Part shown: positions 50,761 through 59,244 of the stretch, piece by piece
How the letters are laid out: each line of letters starts with the position of its first letter
Position numbering within the stretch: the stretch's first letter is position 1
From: UBA1952 sp965246785
GTDB taxonomy: Bacteria > Bacteroidota > Bacteroidia > Chitinophagales > Chitinophagaceae
Direction of reading: 5' to 3'
Length of the DNA: 64,000 bases
Assembly (NCBI GenBank): GCA_965246785.1
Contig: CBDFFM010000005.1
Coordinates: 124,001-188,000, forward strand
Position numbers and translations under genes: made by a program
The notes under the pieces: model-generated
Told to the model about the DNA's origin: nothing
What the model saw: only the letters and a program-made list of their open reading frames with translations
The model's database searches: none

Positions 50761-51097
50761 GGCTGCTTCCGGCTTACAAACCGGCGCTGGCAGAAGCGGT
50801 CGTATAACTCAGTAAGGATTCTATCTGGGCTACCACAATCGGCTGGCTGAACTGGTCAATGTGCGCGTTCAGTTCCCCGTCAATAATGCGCAAAATGTTT
50901 TCCACCAGCTTTTCTTCTCCATCGGAAAGGTGCAGCGCCTCATTTACGTCGTAGCCGAAGAAATCATAGCGACTGAGCGCCCTGTCTAAACTGGTGCCCT
51001 GTAGAAAGTCCGGATGCACCAGCAAGGCCCAGCCAGAAGGCCTTTCGGTGCTTTCGCCGCCAATGGCAAGGCCGAATACCTGCCTGTGTCCTAAACT
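50760..51097 (-). pseudogene. AraC regulator remnant (paralogue C)
   Basis: The frame reads GHRQVFGLAIGGESTERPSG, WALLVHPDFLQGTSL, YDVNEALHLSDGEEKL and VAQIESLLSY, aligned with the middle of the intact AraC genes at 33122 and 41972. At about 50804 the frame slips: one added base gives YDRFCQRRFVSRK, the block before the HTH in the paralogues. The N-terminal third and the entire DNA-binding domain are lost, so it cannot function. The break with the GNAT remnant follows at once. Confidence 0.8.
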
Positions 51098-51405
51098 CTA
51101 AATTCATTCTGTAAGCAGTGCCTAGAAATATCTTGTCGGTAGGGCGATTTAGTCAGAACTGACGAATCGTGCATACAAGTTTGGAAGGCTAACGGACGAC
51201 GATGCGACGCTGTTGTCAGGAAAGCGGCAGATGTTCATTACGAACACAATTGAGAAGACAGACACCGGCCACCGCTTGCGAAACACCCGTATACGGGTGG
51301 AATAGTCGCTATCCGCATTTCGGCTACAAAGTCCCTCAATCAGGCTACAGGCACGCAGGGCCAGGCGCAGACCTTTGCCCTCTTCTAAATCTAAAACACT
51401 AAATT
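51098..51405. other. Gene-free gap before an SDR gene
   Basis: About 300 bases without a plausible gene. It contains the palindrome at 51283-51298 and a GACCTTTG box about 30 bases before the ATG at 51406, followed by an A/C/T-rich leader (TCTAAAACACTAAATT). Confidence 0.6.
51283..51298. promoter_or_regulatory. Perfect 16-base palindrome upstream of an SDR gene
   Basis: CACCCGTATACGGGTG is fully self-complementary and lies about 108 bases before the SDR start at 51406, upstream of the GACCTTTG box. It has the size of a dimeric repressor or activator site; the regulator is not known. Confidence 0.4.
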
Positions 51406-52287
51406 ATGGCCCATCAACAGGGTGCACCTTCGCAAAGCAACACACCCGACAGTACCCACTCACCAAAAGTTTGGTTCATCACCGGCACTTCCCGCGGCTT
51501 CGGGCGCGTATGGACGGAAGCTGCGCTGAAGCGTGGCGATAAAGTTGCAGCCACGGCGCGCAACCTGGAAAGCATCGCCGACTTCAAAGAAAAGTACGGC
51601 GAGTCCGTGCTGACCTTGGAATTGGACGTCACAAAGCCCGAGCAGGTAAAGGCGGCCGTTGCGCAGGCGCATGAGCACTTCGGGCGACTTGACGTTGTGC
51701 TCAACAACGCCGGCTATTCGCTCGTCGGCACCATTGAGGAAGCGGACGCAGACGAGGTTCGGGCGATGTACGACACCAACATCTTCGGCGCGCTTTCCGT
51801 GATTCAGGCCGCGCTGCCGTTGCTGCGCGCTCAGGGCGGCGGCCACATCCTCGGCACATCCAGCGGTCTTGGGCATGTCACGGCGCCTGTGATTGGCTAC
51901 TACTGCTCATCCAAATGGGCCTTTGAAGCGATTCACGAAAGCCTGGCGGCGGAAGTGAAGCCCTTCGGCATTAAGGTTACCATTATAGAGCCCGGCGCTT
52001 ATGCCACCGAATTCGGCAGCCAGGAGTCCCTGAAATTCTCTGTTGGTATGGACTTGTACACAGATTTCAAAAACCAGTTTTTCGGAACCCTAAGCAGCAT
52101 GAAAAGAGGCGACCCGCAGGCAACGCCGGATGCTATCTTTAAAGCCGTAGATGCGGAGGCCCCGCCGCTTCGGCTGAACCTCGGCAGTCAAAACCTGCCC
52201 TGGGTACGCGGTGCATATGAAGAGCGGCTGGCCCTCTGGGAAGCGTGGGCTGACGTGTCTGATGCAGCGCAGGGTGAAGCAAAATAA
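51406..52287 (+). CDS. Short-chain dehydrogenase/reductase
   Basis: A 293-residue SDR with a Ser/Gln-rich N-terminal 20 residues, cofactor motif WFITGTSRGFGRVWTEAAL, NNAGYSLVGTIEEAD, catalytic Ser in GTSSGLGHVTAPVI, Tyr and Lys in YYCSSKWAFEAIHESL and the IIEPGAYATEFGSQ cap. It belongs to the extended group common beside AraC regulators. A frameshifted AraC gene follows 60 bases later and a broken one lies upstream, so its control may be changed. Catalytic residues are intact. Confidence 0.92.
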   Translation: MAHQQGAPSQSNTPDSTHSPKVWFITGTSRGFGRVWTEAALKRGDKVAATARNLESIADFKEKYGESVLTLELDVTKPEQVKAAVAQAHEHFGRLDVVLNNAGYSLVGTIEEADADEVRAMYDTNIFGALSVIQAALPLLRAQGGGHILGTSSGLGHVTAPVIGYYCSSKWAFEAIHESLAAEVKPFGIKVTIIEPGAYATEFGSQESLKFSVGMDLYTDFKNQFFGTLSSMKRGDPQATPDAIFKAVDAEAPPLRLNLGSQNLPWVRGAYEERLALWEAWADVSDAAQGEAK

Positions 52288-52347
52288 TAAAAACGGCAAC
52301 CGGTGTATGTGCTTATTACCGGTTGTTGTTTTAAGCAAATTGTAGCG

Positions 52348-53272
52348 ATGAAGAAAGAAGAAAATACGCCGCTCAGGTTCCATTCATTGTCGGATGCGCA
52401 CGAGGCATTTGGCTTCCCCAAGCCCACGCATCCGCTGATAAGCCTGTTAAATGGCGCAACAGCGCAAACCGGGCAGACACTCTGCGCGCAGCCGCACGTG
52501 CTCGGCTTTTACAAAATATCGTACAAGCCCAATTTGGGCGGTAAGCTAAAGTACGGCCAGGGCTATTACGATTTCAAGGAAGGCGGGCTCATGTTCGCCG
52601 CGCCCAACCAGGTGGTAGGCAGCGACTACGATACCGGGCCGGCCCCTTGTTCCCTGTACACCCTGCTGATATACCCGGATTTTTTACGCAACCATCCCCT
52701 TACCAACACGATTAAGCAGTACGGTTTCTTCTCGTATGCTGCCAACGAGGCGCTGCATTTATCCCGAGAACGAGAAAACAACCATGCTCGCCATTTTCAA
52801 AATCATAGAAGAAGAGCTGGCGGGCAGGATAGACGAGTTCAGTCAGGATATTGTACTGGCCCAGATAGAACTGCTGCTGAGCTATGCCAACCGCTTTTAC
52901 AAGCGGCAGTTCATCACCCGTAAAGCGGTGAGCCATACTTTGCTGGAAAAGCTGGAAACGATATTGACCCAGTATTTTGATACTAATAACTCGCTGATGC
53001 AAGGGCTGCCATCCGTACATTTTTTAGCGGAGCGTTTGAATGTATCGCCAAGCTATCTGAGTGATATGCTGCGGGCGCTTACCGGGCAAAATACGCATCA
53101 GTTTATACACGCCAGGATTATTGAGAAGGCCAAAGATTTGCTGTCTGCTACTGACCTTACGGTTTCTGAGGTAGCCTATCAGCTTGGCTTTGAGCACTCG
53201 CAGTCGTTTAGCAAGCTGTTTAAGGCGAAAACAAGCTTGTCTCCTTTAGCGTTTCGGCAGTCGTTCAATTGA
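52348..53272 (+). pseudogene. AraC regulator with one frameshift (paralogue D)
   Basis: ATG 52348 (MKKEENTPLRFHSLSDAHEA) opens the N-terminal domain: HPLISLLNGATAQTGQ, LKYGQGYYDFKEGGLMFAAP, YTLLIYPDFLRNHPLTN, FFSYAANEALHLS. At 52763-52765 there is CCC where CC is expected; removing one C continues as ENEKTTMLAIFKIIEEEL, through FYKRQFITRKAVSHT, LNVSPSYLSDMLRALTGQ and LTVSEVAYQLGFEHSQSFSK to SPLAFRQSFN at 53272. All domains are present around the single insertion, so this is a recent break or a sequence error in a homopolymer. The C-terminal half has no credible start of its own. Confidence 0.85.
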
Positions 53273-53437
53273 TGTGTCTTCCTTCTTTTTTGATGCTCTT
53301 TTGCAGGTTCCAATTTACCGTCGTAGTGGTGGTGAGTGGCTGCCTTGTCATAGCGCGCACAGCCGGGCGCAATTGCGCTCTGGTTTATCATAGCCAAAGC
53401 AAACGGAACCGCTAATACAGTTGCCTGCAACAACAAC

Positions 53438-54409
53438 TCACTTACCGACTTTCGCCTGCATCTGTGCCGGATAGCGGTCGCCAGTGATATTAATGGTTGC
53501 CAAAGCAGCATTGATGCGGGCCATCTCATCAACCGTTAATAATAGACCTGCACCGCCGATGTTTTCCCCTAAGCGATGCAGCTTTGTAGTGCCGGGTATG
53601 GGCACAATCCAGGGTTTTTGCGCCAGCAGCCAGGCAAGGGCCACCTGAGCAGGCGTGGCATCTTTGTCTTTTGCTAAAGAAAGCACTAAATCAAGCAAGG
53701 CCTGGTTGGCTTCGCGAGACTCTTTGCTGAAGCGGGGCGACATACTTCTGCCATCTGTCTCATCAAACGCGGTGTCTGTATTGATGGTGCCAGTCAGAAA
53801 ACCCTTGCCTAGCGGACTGAAAGGCACAAAGCCAATGCCCAGTTCCTCCAGTATTGGCAGTATTTCCGCTTCAGGTGCGCGGTAAAACATAGAATACTCG
53901 CTCTGCAACGCTGCTACCTGCTGCACAACATGTGCCCTGCGGATGGTTGCCGCATCTGCTTCTGATAGCCCGAAGTGCGCCACCTTGCCTTCCGCTATTA
54001 GGTCTTTTACCGTGCCCGCAACGTCCTCTATTGGCACATTCGGGTCAGGGCGATGCTGATAAAACAATTCAATCCGGTCTATCTTCAATCGTTTCAAAGA
54101 AGCTTCTGCCGCGGCCCTTATCGTTTCAGGGCGGCTGTCCATGCCCTGCATCGTCTTGCCTTCCCTGAAACCAAATTTGGTGGAAATCACCACTTCGTCC
54201 CGGAATGGCGCAAGCGCTTCGCCTACCAGTTCCTCATTGTCGCCATAAGCCTGCGCCGTGTCAAAAAGCGTAACGCCCTGCCCAACTGCCGCACGCAACA
54301 ATTTTATAGCCTCGTCTTTTGTGGGCGCGCCGGGAAAGCTCAGGCCCATGCAGCCAAAGCCCAATGCGGATACTTCTAATCCGCTCGTTCCTAATGTTCG
54401 CCTGTTCAT
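53438..54409 (-). CDS. Aldo/keto reductase
   Basis: A 323-residue TIM-barrel reductase. Catalytic positions: Asp and Tyr in LFDTAQAYGDNEELVGEA, Lys in VVISTKFGFREGKTM, His in LFYQHRPDPNVPIEDV; the cofactor tail is WIVPIPGTTKLHRLGEN. It is close to YajO/AKR-type enzymes of Bacteroidota. It lies 28 bases after an AraC gene and is the last of three genes (epimerase-type reductase, AraC, AKR) read in the same direction, thus a probable operon. Confidence 0.92.
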   Translation of the reverse strand: MNRRTLGTSGLEVSALGFGCMGLSFPGAPTKDEAIKLLRAAVGQGVTLFDTAQAYGDNEELVGEALAPFRDEVVISTKFGFREGKTMQGMDSRPETIRAAAEASLKRLKIDRIELFYQHRPDPNVPIEDVAGTVKDLIAEGKVAHFGLSEADAATIRRAHVVQQVAALQSEYSMFYRAPEAEILPILEELGIGFVPFSPLGKGFLTGTINTDTAFDETDGRSMSPRFSKESREANQALLDLVLSLAKDKDATPAQVALAWLLAQKPWIVPIPGTTKLHRLGENIGGAGLLLTVDEMARINAALATINITGDRYPAQMQAKVGK

Positions 54410-54437
54410 TTTTTTCAGTTGAATTTTATGTGGCCCG

Positions 54438-55256
54438 CTAACCTTCGTACCGAAGGCTGAGGCGCTTCTTTCGCTCAGTCAAATCGGTTGGTGTGAGCGC
54501 AAAGCGCTTTTTAAAAGCGGCTGAAAAGTGTGACAGGGACTCAAAGCCCAAATCAAGATAGATGTCGGATGGCCTTTGGGCCTTTTCGTCTATTAGGAAC
54601 CAGGCTTCTTCCAGCCTTCGCTGCACGAGCCATCGGCTGGGTGTGTCGTTGAAGGTGGCGTAGAAATCACGCTTAAAAGCAGATATGCTGCGCCCGGTCA
54701 GGAACGCAAAGCGGCCCAGGCTTACGTTGAACGTAAAGTTCTTCTGCATGAATTCTTCCAAATCAATTTTCGCCGGTATGCCAAAGTCAAACAGAAGGCC
54801 CGCAAGATGGGGCTGGCTCTTCAGCAGGATAATAAGCAGCTCTTCATATTTCACAGCTTCAAAATCCTTATCAATTTCGTAGGGGCCGATGTAGTATGGC
54901 TTCAGCGATTGAATAAAGCTTGCGAGTAATTCCGTTTCCACCACTTTAATAAAAGTGTCTTTTGGCGCAAAGGATTTTAATGGTTGCGGATGCTTTGCCA
55001 CGTACGCTTTCAGAAAGGCTTCATCAAAGCAGAAAGCGATTGGCTCAAAGCCTTCGGCGCTGCGTTCTATCTTATACTTTGCCAGCCGGTTTTTGCGGGC
55101 AATAAAACATTCCCCTTTGCTGAACGCATAGCTTTCGGTCGCATCAAAACATTTCAGTGTGCCCGCCGCTACATAAATGAATACCTGGTCGGGAATAAAC
55201 TTCTCGGCTATGATGCCCGCCCGGGACTTTGGGTGCGGTGGTGTTGCAGGCTTCAT
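54438..55256 (-). CDS. AraC family transcriptional regulator
   Basis: A 272-residue regulator with an N-terminal cupin-like domain (VFIYVAAGTLKCFDATESYA, FSKGECFIARKNRLAKYKIE) and a C-terminal double HTH (VSLGRFAFLTGRSISAFKRD and RPSDIYLDLGFESLSHFSAA, ending FALTPTDLTERKK). It is of the group that lacks the usual SPxxFR end. The start lies 4 bases after the stop of the epimerase-type gene and its stop 28 bases before the AKR gene, so it is the middle gene of an operon. Effector unknown. Confidence 0.9.
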   Translation of the reverse strand: MKPATPPHPKSRAGIIAEKFIPDQVFIYVAAGTLKCFDATESYAFSKGECFIARKNRLAKYKIERSAEGFEPIAFCFDEAFLKAYVAKHPQPLKSFAPKDTFIKVVETELLASFIQSLKPYYIGPYEIDKDFEAVKYEELLIILLKSQPHLAGLLFDFGIPAKIDLEEFMQKNFTFNVSLGRFAFLTGRSISAFKRDFYATFNDTPSRWLVQRRLEEAWFLIDEKAQRPSDIYLDLGFESLSHFSAAFKKRFALTPTDLTERKKRLSLRYEG

Positions 55257-55260
55257 AGCG

Positions 55261-56298
55261 TTACTTTACAATGCCGTGCTTCACCATGCTTTCCAGACAA
55301 GCAAGTATGGCCTGCTCAGCCGTAGCAAGCGGCTTCCAGCCCAAAACCTTCCTCGCTTTTTCGTTACTCACATTTCTATTCACTTTTAAGAAAATAGCGC
55401 CCTGCTTTGCCTGCGCATTAAGCAAAGCGGCCAGCCTCACTACAAAAGCAGGGACGGTTTTAGAAGTAACTTTTGCCGCTACCTGCGGGGCCGTCTTCTT
55501 GAGCAGCGCTGCAATTTCGGGCATGGAAATCTGACCGTCTGCCGTAGCAATAAAGCGCTGCCCGTCGGCTGCATCGCTTTCCATAGCACGGATATGCAGG
55601 TCGGCCACGTCGCGCACATCTACAATGTTCAGGGCTATCGGCGGCGCGGCTTTGAGCGAGCCATCCAGCAAATGCTTCAGAATATCAAAGCTGCCAGACA
55701 CGTGCGCGCTAAGCGCAGGACCTAGAATAGCGACCGGATTAATGGTGGCAAATTCCAGCCCGCAGCCTTCCCCTTTTATAAAATCCCAGGCAGCCCGCTC
55801 TGCCAGTCCTTTGGATTTTTCGTAAGCGGATAATCCTTTCAGCGCGGGGTCAGTCCAGTCAGCTTCGGTTGTTTGCCTCGTTTTATCTGTCTGGCTAAAG
55901 CCTGCCACGCCAAAGCTTGAAGTCATCACCACACGCTTTACACCGGCGCCCTTAGCAAACTTCAGGATGCGCAGGATGCCTTCCACCGCCGGTCGGATGG
56001 CGTCGGCTTCATCTTTCGGTACTTCAAAAAACACCGGCGAGACTACGCTCAGCACATATTTGCAGCCCTGCATTGCTTCCGCCCACCCGCCGTCTTTCGT
56101 GAGCTCTGCTTCCGCAAAAGAGAGGTTATCAAGCATTGTGACACCGGCCCCTTTTAATGTTTGTATCACCTTGTCTTTACCCGCTAAGGCACGGACGGTG
56201 GTTTTTACGCTATAGCCCTTTTGCAAGAGCTGCAGGGTGATGTGCGCCGCCAAAAACCCTGTGCCGCCTGTTACCAATACCTTGTCTGAGCTTGCCAT
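55261..56298 (-). CDS. Extended SDR: NAD(P)-dependent aldehyde/ketone reductase (dihydroflavonol reductase-like)
   Basis: A 345-residue extended SDR. N-terminal VLVTGGTGFLAAHITLQLLQ carries TGxxGFxxxH; VVMTSSFGVAGFSQ holds the catalytic Ser, YEKSKGLAERAAWDF the Tyr and Lys, and FATINPVAILGPALS the substrate site. These features fit the dihydroflavonol-4-reductase-like group, which in bacteria reduces aldehydes and ketones such as methylglyoxal. It is the first gene of the three-gene unit with AraC and AKR; 138 bases separate it from the monooxygenase gene upstream. Confidence 0.92.
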   Translation of the reverse strand: MASSDKVLVTGGTGFLAAHITLQLLQKGYSVKTTVRALAGKDKVIQTLKGAGVTMLDNLSFAEAELTKDGGWAEAMQGCKYVLSVVSPVFFEVPKDEADAIRPAVEGILRILKFAKGAGVKRVVMTSSFGVAGFSQTDKTRQTTEADWTDPALKGLSAYEKSKGLAERAAWDFIKGEGCGLEFATINPVAILGPALSAHVSGSFDILKHLLDGSLKAAPPIALNIVDVRDVADLHIRAMESDAADGQRFIATADGQISMPEIAALLKKTAPQVAAKVTSKTVPAFVVRLAALLNAQAKQGAIFLKVNRNVSNEKARKVLGWKPLATAEQAILACLESMVKHGIVK

Positions 56299-56436
56299 TG
56301 CGTACCGTTTTTACGGAGCAAAGATGGGTATTGTATTTTGAGGGTACTTGCTCCAAAAGTCCAGATTCGCTTTCGTGAGAAGTCCAACTTTTGGACACAG
56401 CGTCGTGCTACTGTACCAGGTGCGGTAGCGTCCGGC

Positions 56437-57594
56437 TCAATGCCCGCCAAAAAAAGCCAGCATTGTGCCCAGCGCGCCTTCCGAGTGCATCATCTCACCA
56501 TTTTGCAGCGATTCTTCTGCAGCGATAGCCGCTCGTGCGCGCATTACTGATTCGTATGCGGCAATTGCTTCGTGTACCGTTGCATATTCGTCAGAGGTCA
56601 GGCTTTCGCTCAATTCCAAGGCATCCAGCATCGCCATGTTGGCGCCTTCGCCGGCGAAGGGTGGCATCACGTGCGCTGCGTCGCCGAGCAAGGTTGTGTT
56701 AGGAAGGGCCTCCCAGGTTTGGTCTAATGGCGCGCAGTAGATGGTGCGCGGAATAAATGGCATTGTCGCGCCTTCAAAAAGCTCCTGCCAGACAGGGCTC
56801 CAGCCGGAATATTCTTTCCCGAACCAATCCAGCATTTGCGCTCTGTCGGAAAAATGGAGCCCGCTGTTTGCAGCCCAGTCCTCGTCAGCCTTGAAGCCCG
56901 CATAATAACCCAGCTCACCCCGCTTTTGACCGCCCATCAGGCTTTTGCCCATCCCAAAAGCCATCACCTTTCCGCCGGCGGCAAGGGCAGCCATTTGTGG
57001 TGTTGATTGTTGCGCGTCGTCAATATTGATTTCAAGCATCGTGATGCCGGAATAGAAAGGCTTCACGCTGGTGATGTACGGCCGGATTTTGGAGTTTGCG
57101 CCATCCGCAGCAACGACTATATCCGCGTAAACGGAAGGCTTGTTTTTAAAGTGCAGCAGCCAGCCCTCGCCCTGCGCTTCCATGCTTAGAAAATGGCTGT
57201 CCCACACAACCGTTTCCGCCTGCAGTGATTCCAGCAAAATTTTTCGCAGCGTGCCCCGCTCTATCTCTGGGCGAAAATGTTCTGCGCCAAAGGCTTCTTC
57301 AGCTTTCGTATCGTGGTCGCTGTAAAAGATTTCTGCGCGCTCATTTACGAGCACTTTTTTATCCGCGCCGGGAAGGAAGCTTGCCTTAAACGTTTCTAAT
57401 AAGCCCGCTTTGCGCAGTGCTGCGAGGCCTGAATGCTCGTGCATATCCAGCGGCGCGCCTTGCACACGGGCATCTTTGTTCGCGTCACGCTCATACACTT
57501 TTACGGATGCGCCTTGCAGCTGCAGGAGCCTCGCGAGCGTGAGTCCGCCGGGGCCGCCGCCTACGATGGCGAGCCGCTTGTTTTTCAGTTTCAT
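56437..57594 (-). CDS. TetX-like FAD-dependent monooxygenase
   Basis: A 385-residue class A flavoprotein monooxygenase. FAD-binding motif LAIVGGGPGGLTLARLLQ (Gly12-Gly17), VYERDANKDARVQGAPLDMH, the DG-type motif IVVAADGANSKIRPYI and the GD motif LLGDAAHVMPPFAGEGANMA (from about 303) are all present. The order and wording, including RGTLRKILLESLQAETVVWD and GAPLDMHEHSGLAALRKAGLL, are strikingly like the TetX group of tetracycline-inactivating enzymes, but many relatives act on other aromatic compounds. An AraC gene lies 9 bases upstream and is the likely regulator. Whether tetracyclines are substrates cannot be read from sequence. Confidence 0.9.
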   Translation of the reverse strand: MKLKNKRLAIVGGGPGGLTLARLLQLQGASVKVYERDANKDARVQGAPLDMHEHSGLAALRKAGLLETFKASFLPGADKKVLVNERAEIFYSDHDTKAEEAFGAEHFRPEIERGTLRKILLESLQAETVVWDSHFLSMEAQGEGWLLHFKNKPSVYADIVVAADGANSKIRPYITSVKPFYSGITMLEINIDDAQQSTPQMAALAAGGKVMAFGMGKSLMGGQKRGELGYYAGFKADEDWAANSGLHFSDRAQMLDWFGKEYSGWSPVWQELFEGATMPFIPRTIYCAPLDQTWEALPNTTLLGDAAHVMPPFAGEGANMAMLDALELSESLTSDEYATVHEAIAAYESVMRARAAIAAEESLQNGEMMHSEGALGTMLAFFGGH

Positions 57595-57603
57595 ACCGCA
57601 AAA

Positions 57604-58359
57604 CTATTTTGCGGCCCCGGCTGAAAATTGGATAAATCGGTCGTTCGTGTTACGCTTCAGCTCCTTTGGCGAAACGCCCGTAAACTTCTTTACCTCCCGG
57701 ATGAAATGGCTCTGGTCCGCAAAGGAGAGGTCGGGGAAAAACCTGCCTTGCGCCAGGCCTTCCAGCGAAGCCCAGAACCGCAAAATGTTGCAGTATGCTT
57801 TTAGCGAAAGCCCGAATTGCTGATGGAAGTATCTGCCTATTTGCCGGCTGCTCCAATAGACGCTATGGGAAAGCTCCTTCACCGTCAGTGCGCCGCCTGA
57901 GGCATACAGAAGGCTGAAAAGTTTGAGCTTTCTTTCGTCCGGTTCCTTAGGCAAAAGCGAGGTGATTTTCCGTGAAGCATTTTTACAGAAAAGGTTGAAA
58001 TCGGCCAAATCGGCTACGCTAAACTCCCAAAAATCATTAGGCAAAACCTCTGCGCTGTTCAGGAACGACGCCACCGGGTTGCCAAAAATATATTCGGTCG
58101 CCGGCAGCTTAAAAGAGATGGCAAATATCAAGGTGCCGACAGGCAGAAACACGCGCTCAGCATGGGTTTCAAGCCCTGAGCGGATGATGTGAAAGGGCTC
58201 TGACGCGGAGCGCGAAAGGGTCAAATCTATGCGACCGTCGGGTATTATGACGAGCTCCCTGTCGCTGCCCGATGTATTGTGTAAGACCCAAAATCTTTCC
58301 ACGTAAGGGGAGAGGGCATCTGCGGGTTGCGCAAAGCTGATGTGCAGGCCATCGGGCAT
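57604..58359 (-). CDS. AraC family regulator of the DUF6597 type
   Basis: About 251 residues from ATG 58359 (MPDGLHISFAQPADALS); a GTG at 58389 is possible. The N-terminal domain has LSPYVERFWVLHN, VIIPDGRIDLTLS and a GLETHAERVFLPVGT strand, the pattern of the DUF6597 ligand domain; the C-terminal HTH_18 has LTVKELSHSVYWSSRQIGRY and ADQSHFIREVKKFTGVSPKE. It is 9 bases upstream of the TetX-like gene and most likely regulates it. Confidence 0.88.
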   Translation of the reverse strand: MPDGLHISFAQPADALSPYVERFWVLHNTSGSDRELVIIPDGRIDLTLSRSASEPFHIIRSGLETHAERVFLPVGTLIFAISFKLPATEYIFGNPVASFLNSAEVLPNDFWEFSVADLADFNLFCKNASRKITSLLPKEPDERKLKLFSLLYASGGALTVKELSHSVYWSSRQIGRYFHQQFGLSLKAYCNILRFWASLEGLAQGRFFPDLSFADQSHFIREVKKFTGVSPKELKRNTNDRFIQFSAGAAK

Positions 58360-58572
58360 GGTAGTTCGGGTTAAGGCATGATGCTGCACGACAGCATCAA
58401 AGTTGCGGAATTGAAGGATGCCTTTATGAGCGGCTTCACGACACGACGGGTTATAATTAGGTTACCTTGGCCACGCTGTCTATATAATGCACGCGGTGTC
58501 TTGGCCTTGCTTTGTGGCTGTTTTTTGCAAAGCACCGTTTCTACTAAGCATCACAACCAGCAGCTCTGATAA

Positions 58573-59214
58573 ATGGAAAGGGACACAGCAAGAATAGAAG
58601 CATTCAGCGATGGCATCTTTGGTGTAGCCATTACGCTTTTGGCAATTGACCTGAGCATAGATGTAAGAGATATTGAAGCGCACCACAACCTCAAGGCGAC
58701 CACCTCCCCCGAGCTCTGGCAATACCTCTTAATGCTCTGGCCAAAGCTTTTTGCCTACTTCAATTCCTTCGCCTCGGTACTGCTGATATGGATGTCGCAC
58801 CACCGGATTTTCAAGCTGCTGCGCACTACCAGCAACCGGCTCATTCTGGCAAATGGGTTGCTGCTGCTTGTGGTTGCTTCCGTTCCCTTTCCAACAAAAA
58901 CGCTGGGGCAATTTTTAGGAACCGAAGCGGCGAAAACGGCCATCCTTTTCTGGGTAGGCTATTCGGTAATTATAGCGGTGCTGTTTCTGCTTCTCATGCG
59001 GGTTATTACGGGCAGCAAGCCGGGCTTGGTTGTACAAAGCGCATCCCCGAAAACAATTGGTAACATCCGCAGGGGCCTGCGCCTTGGGCTTTTGCTGTGC
59101 AGCGCCATTTTTATCATCGCCATTTTTGCGCCCATCATTGGCCTGATACTTAGCTTTTGCATGTGGGTGTTTTGGGCATTCACATCAAAAGACGCAAGCG
59201 AAGGCGCAGGCTGA
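58573..59214 (+). CDS. TMEM175-family (DUF1211) potassium channel-like protein
   Basis: A 213-residue membrane protein. The hallmark RIEAFSDGIFGVAITLLAID lies in the first helix (residues 7-26); bacterial TMEM175 proteins use the FSD motif in each subunit to form the pore. About five to six helices follow (LWPKLFAYFNSFASVLLIWM, LILANGLLLLVVASVPF, AILFWVGYSVIIAVLFLLLM, IIAIFAPIIGLILSFCMWVF). Family members in bacteria conduct potassium. It stands alone between divergent and convergent genes; relation to the Kup cluster 35 kb away is not shown. Confidence 0.88.
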   Translation: MERDTARIEAFSDGIFGVAITLLAIDLSIDVRDIEAHHNLKATTSPELWQYLLMLWPKLFAYFNSFASVLLIWMSHHRIFKLLRTTSNRLILANGLLLLVVASVPFPTKTLGQFLGTEAAKTAILFWVGYSVIIAVLFLLLMRVITGSKPGLVVQSASPKTIGNIRRGLRLGLLLCSAIFIIAIFAPIIGLILSFCMWVFWAFTSKDASEGAG

Positions 59215-59244
59215 TTTCCCCCGGATTATAGCCATGGATTTCAA

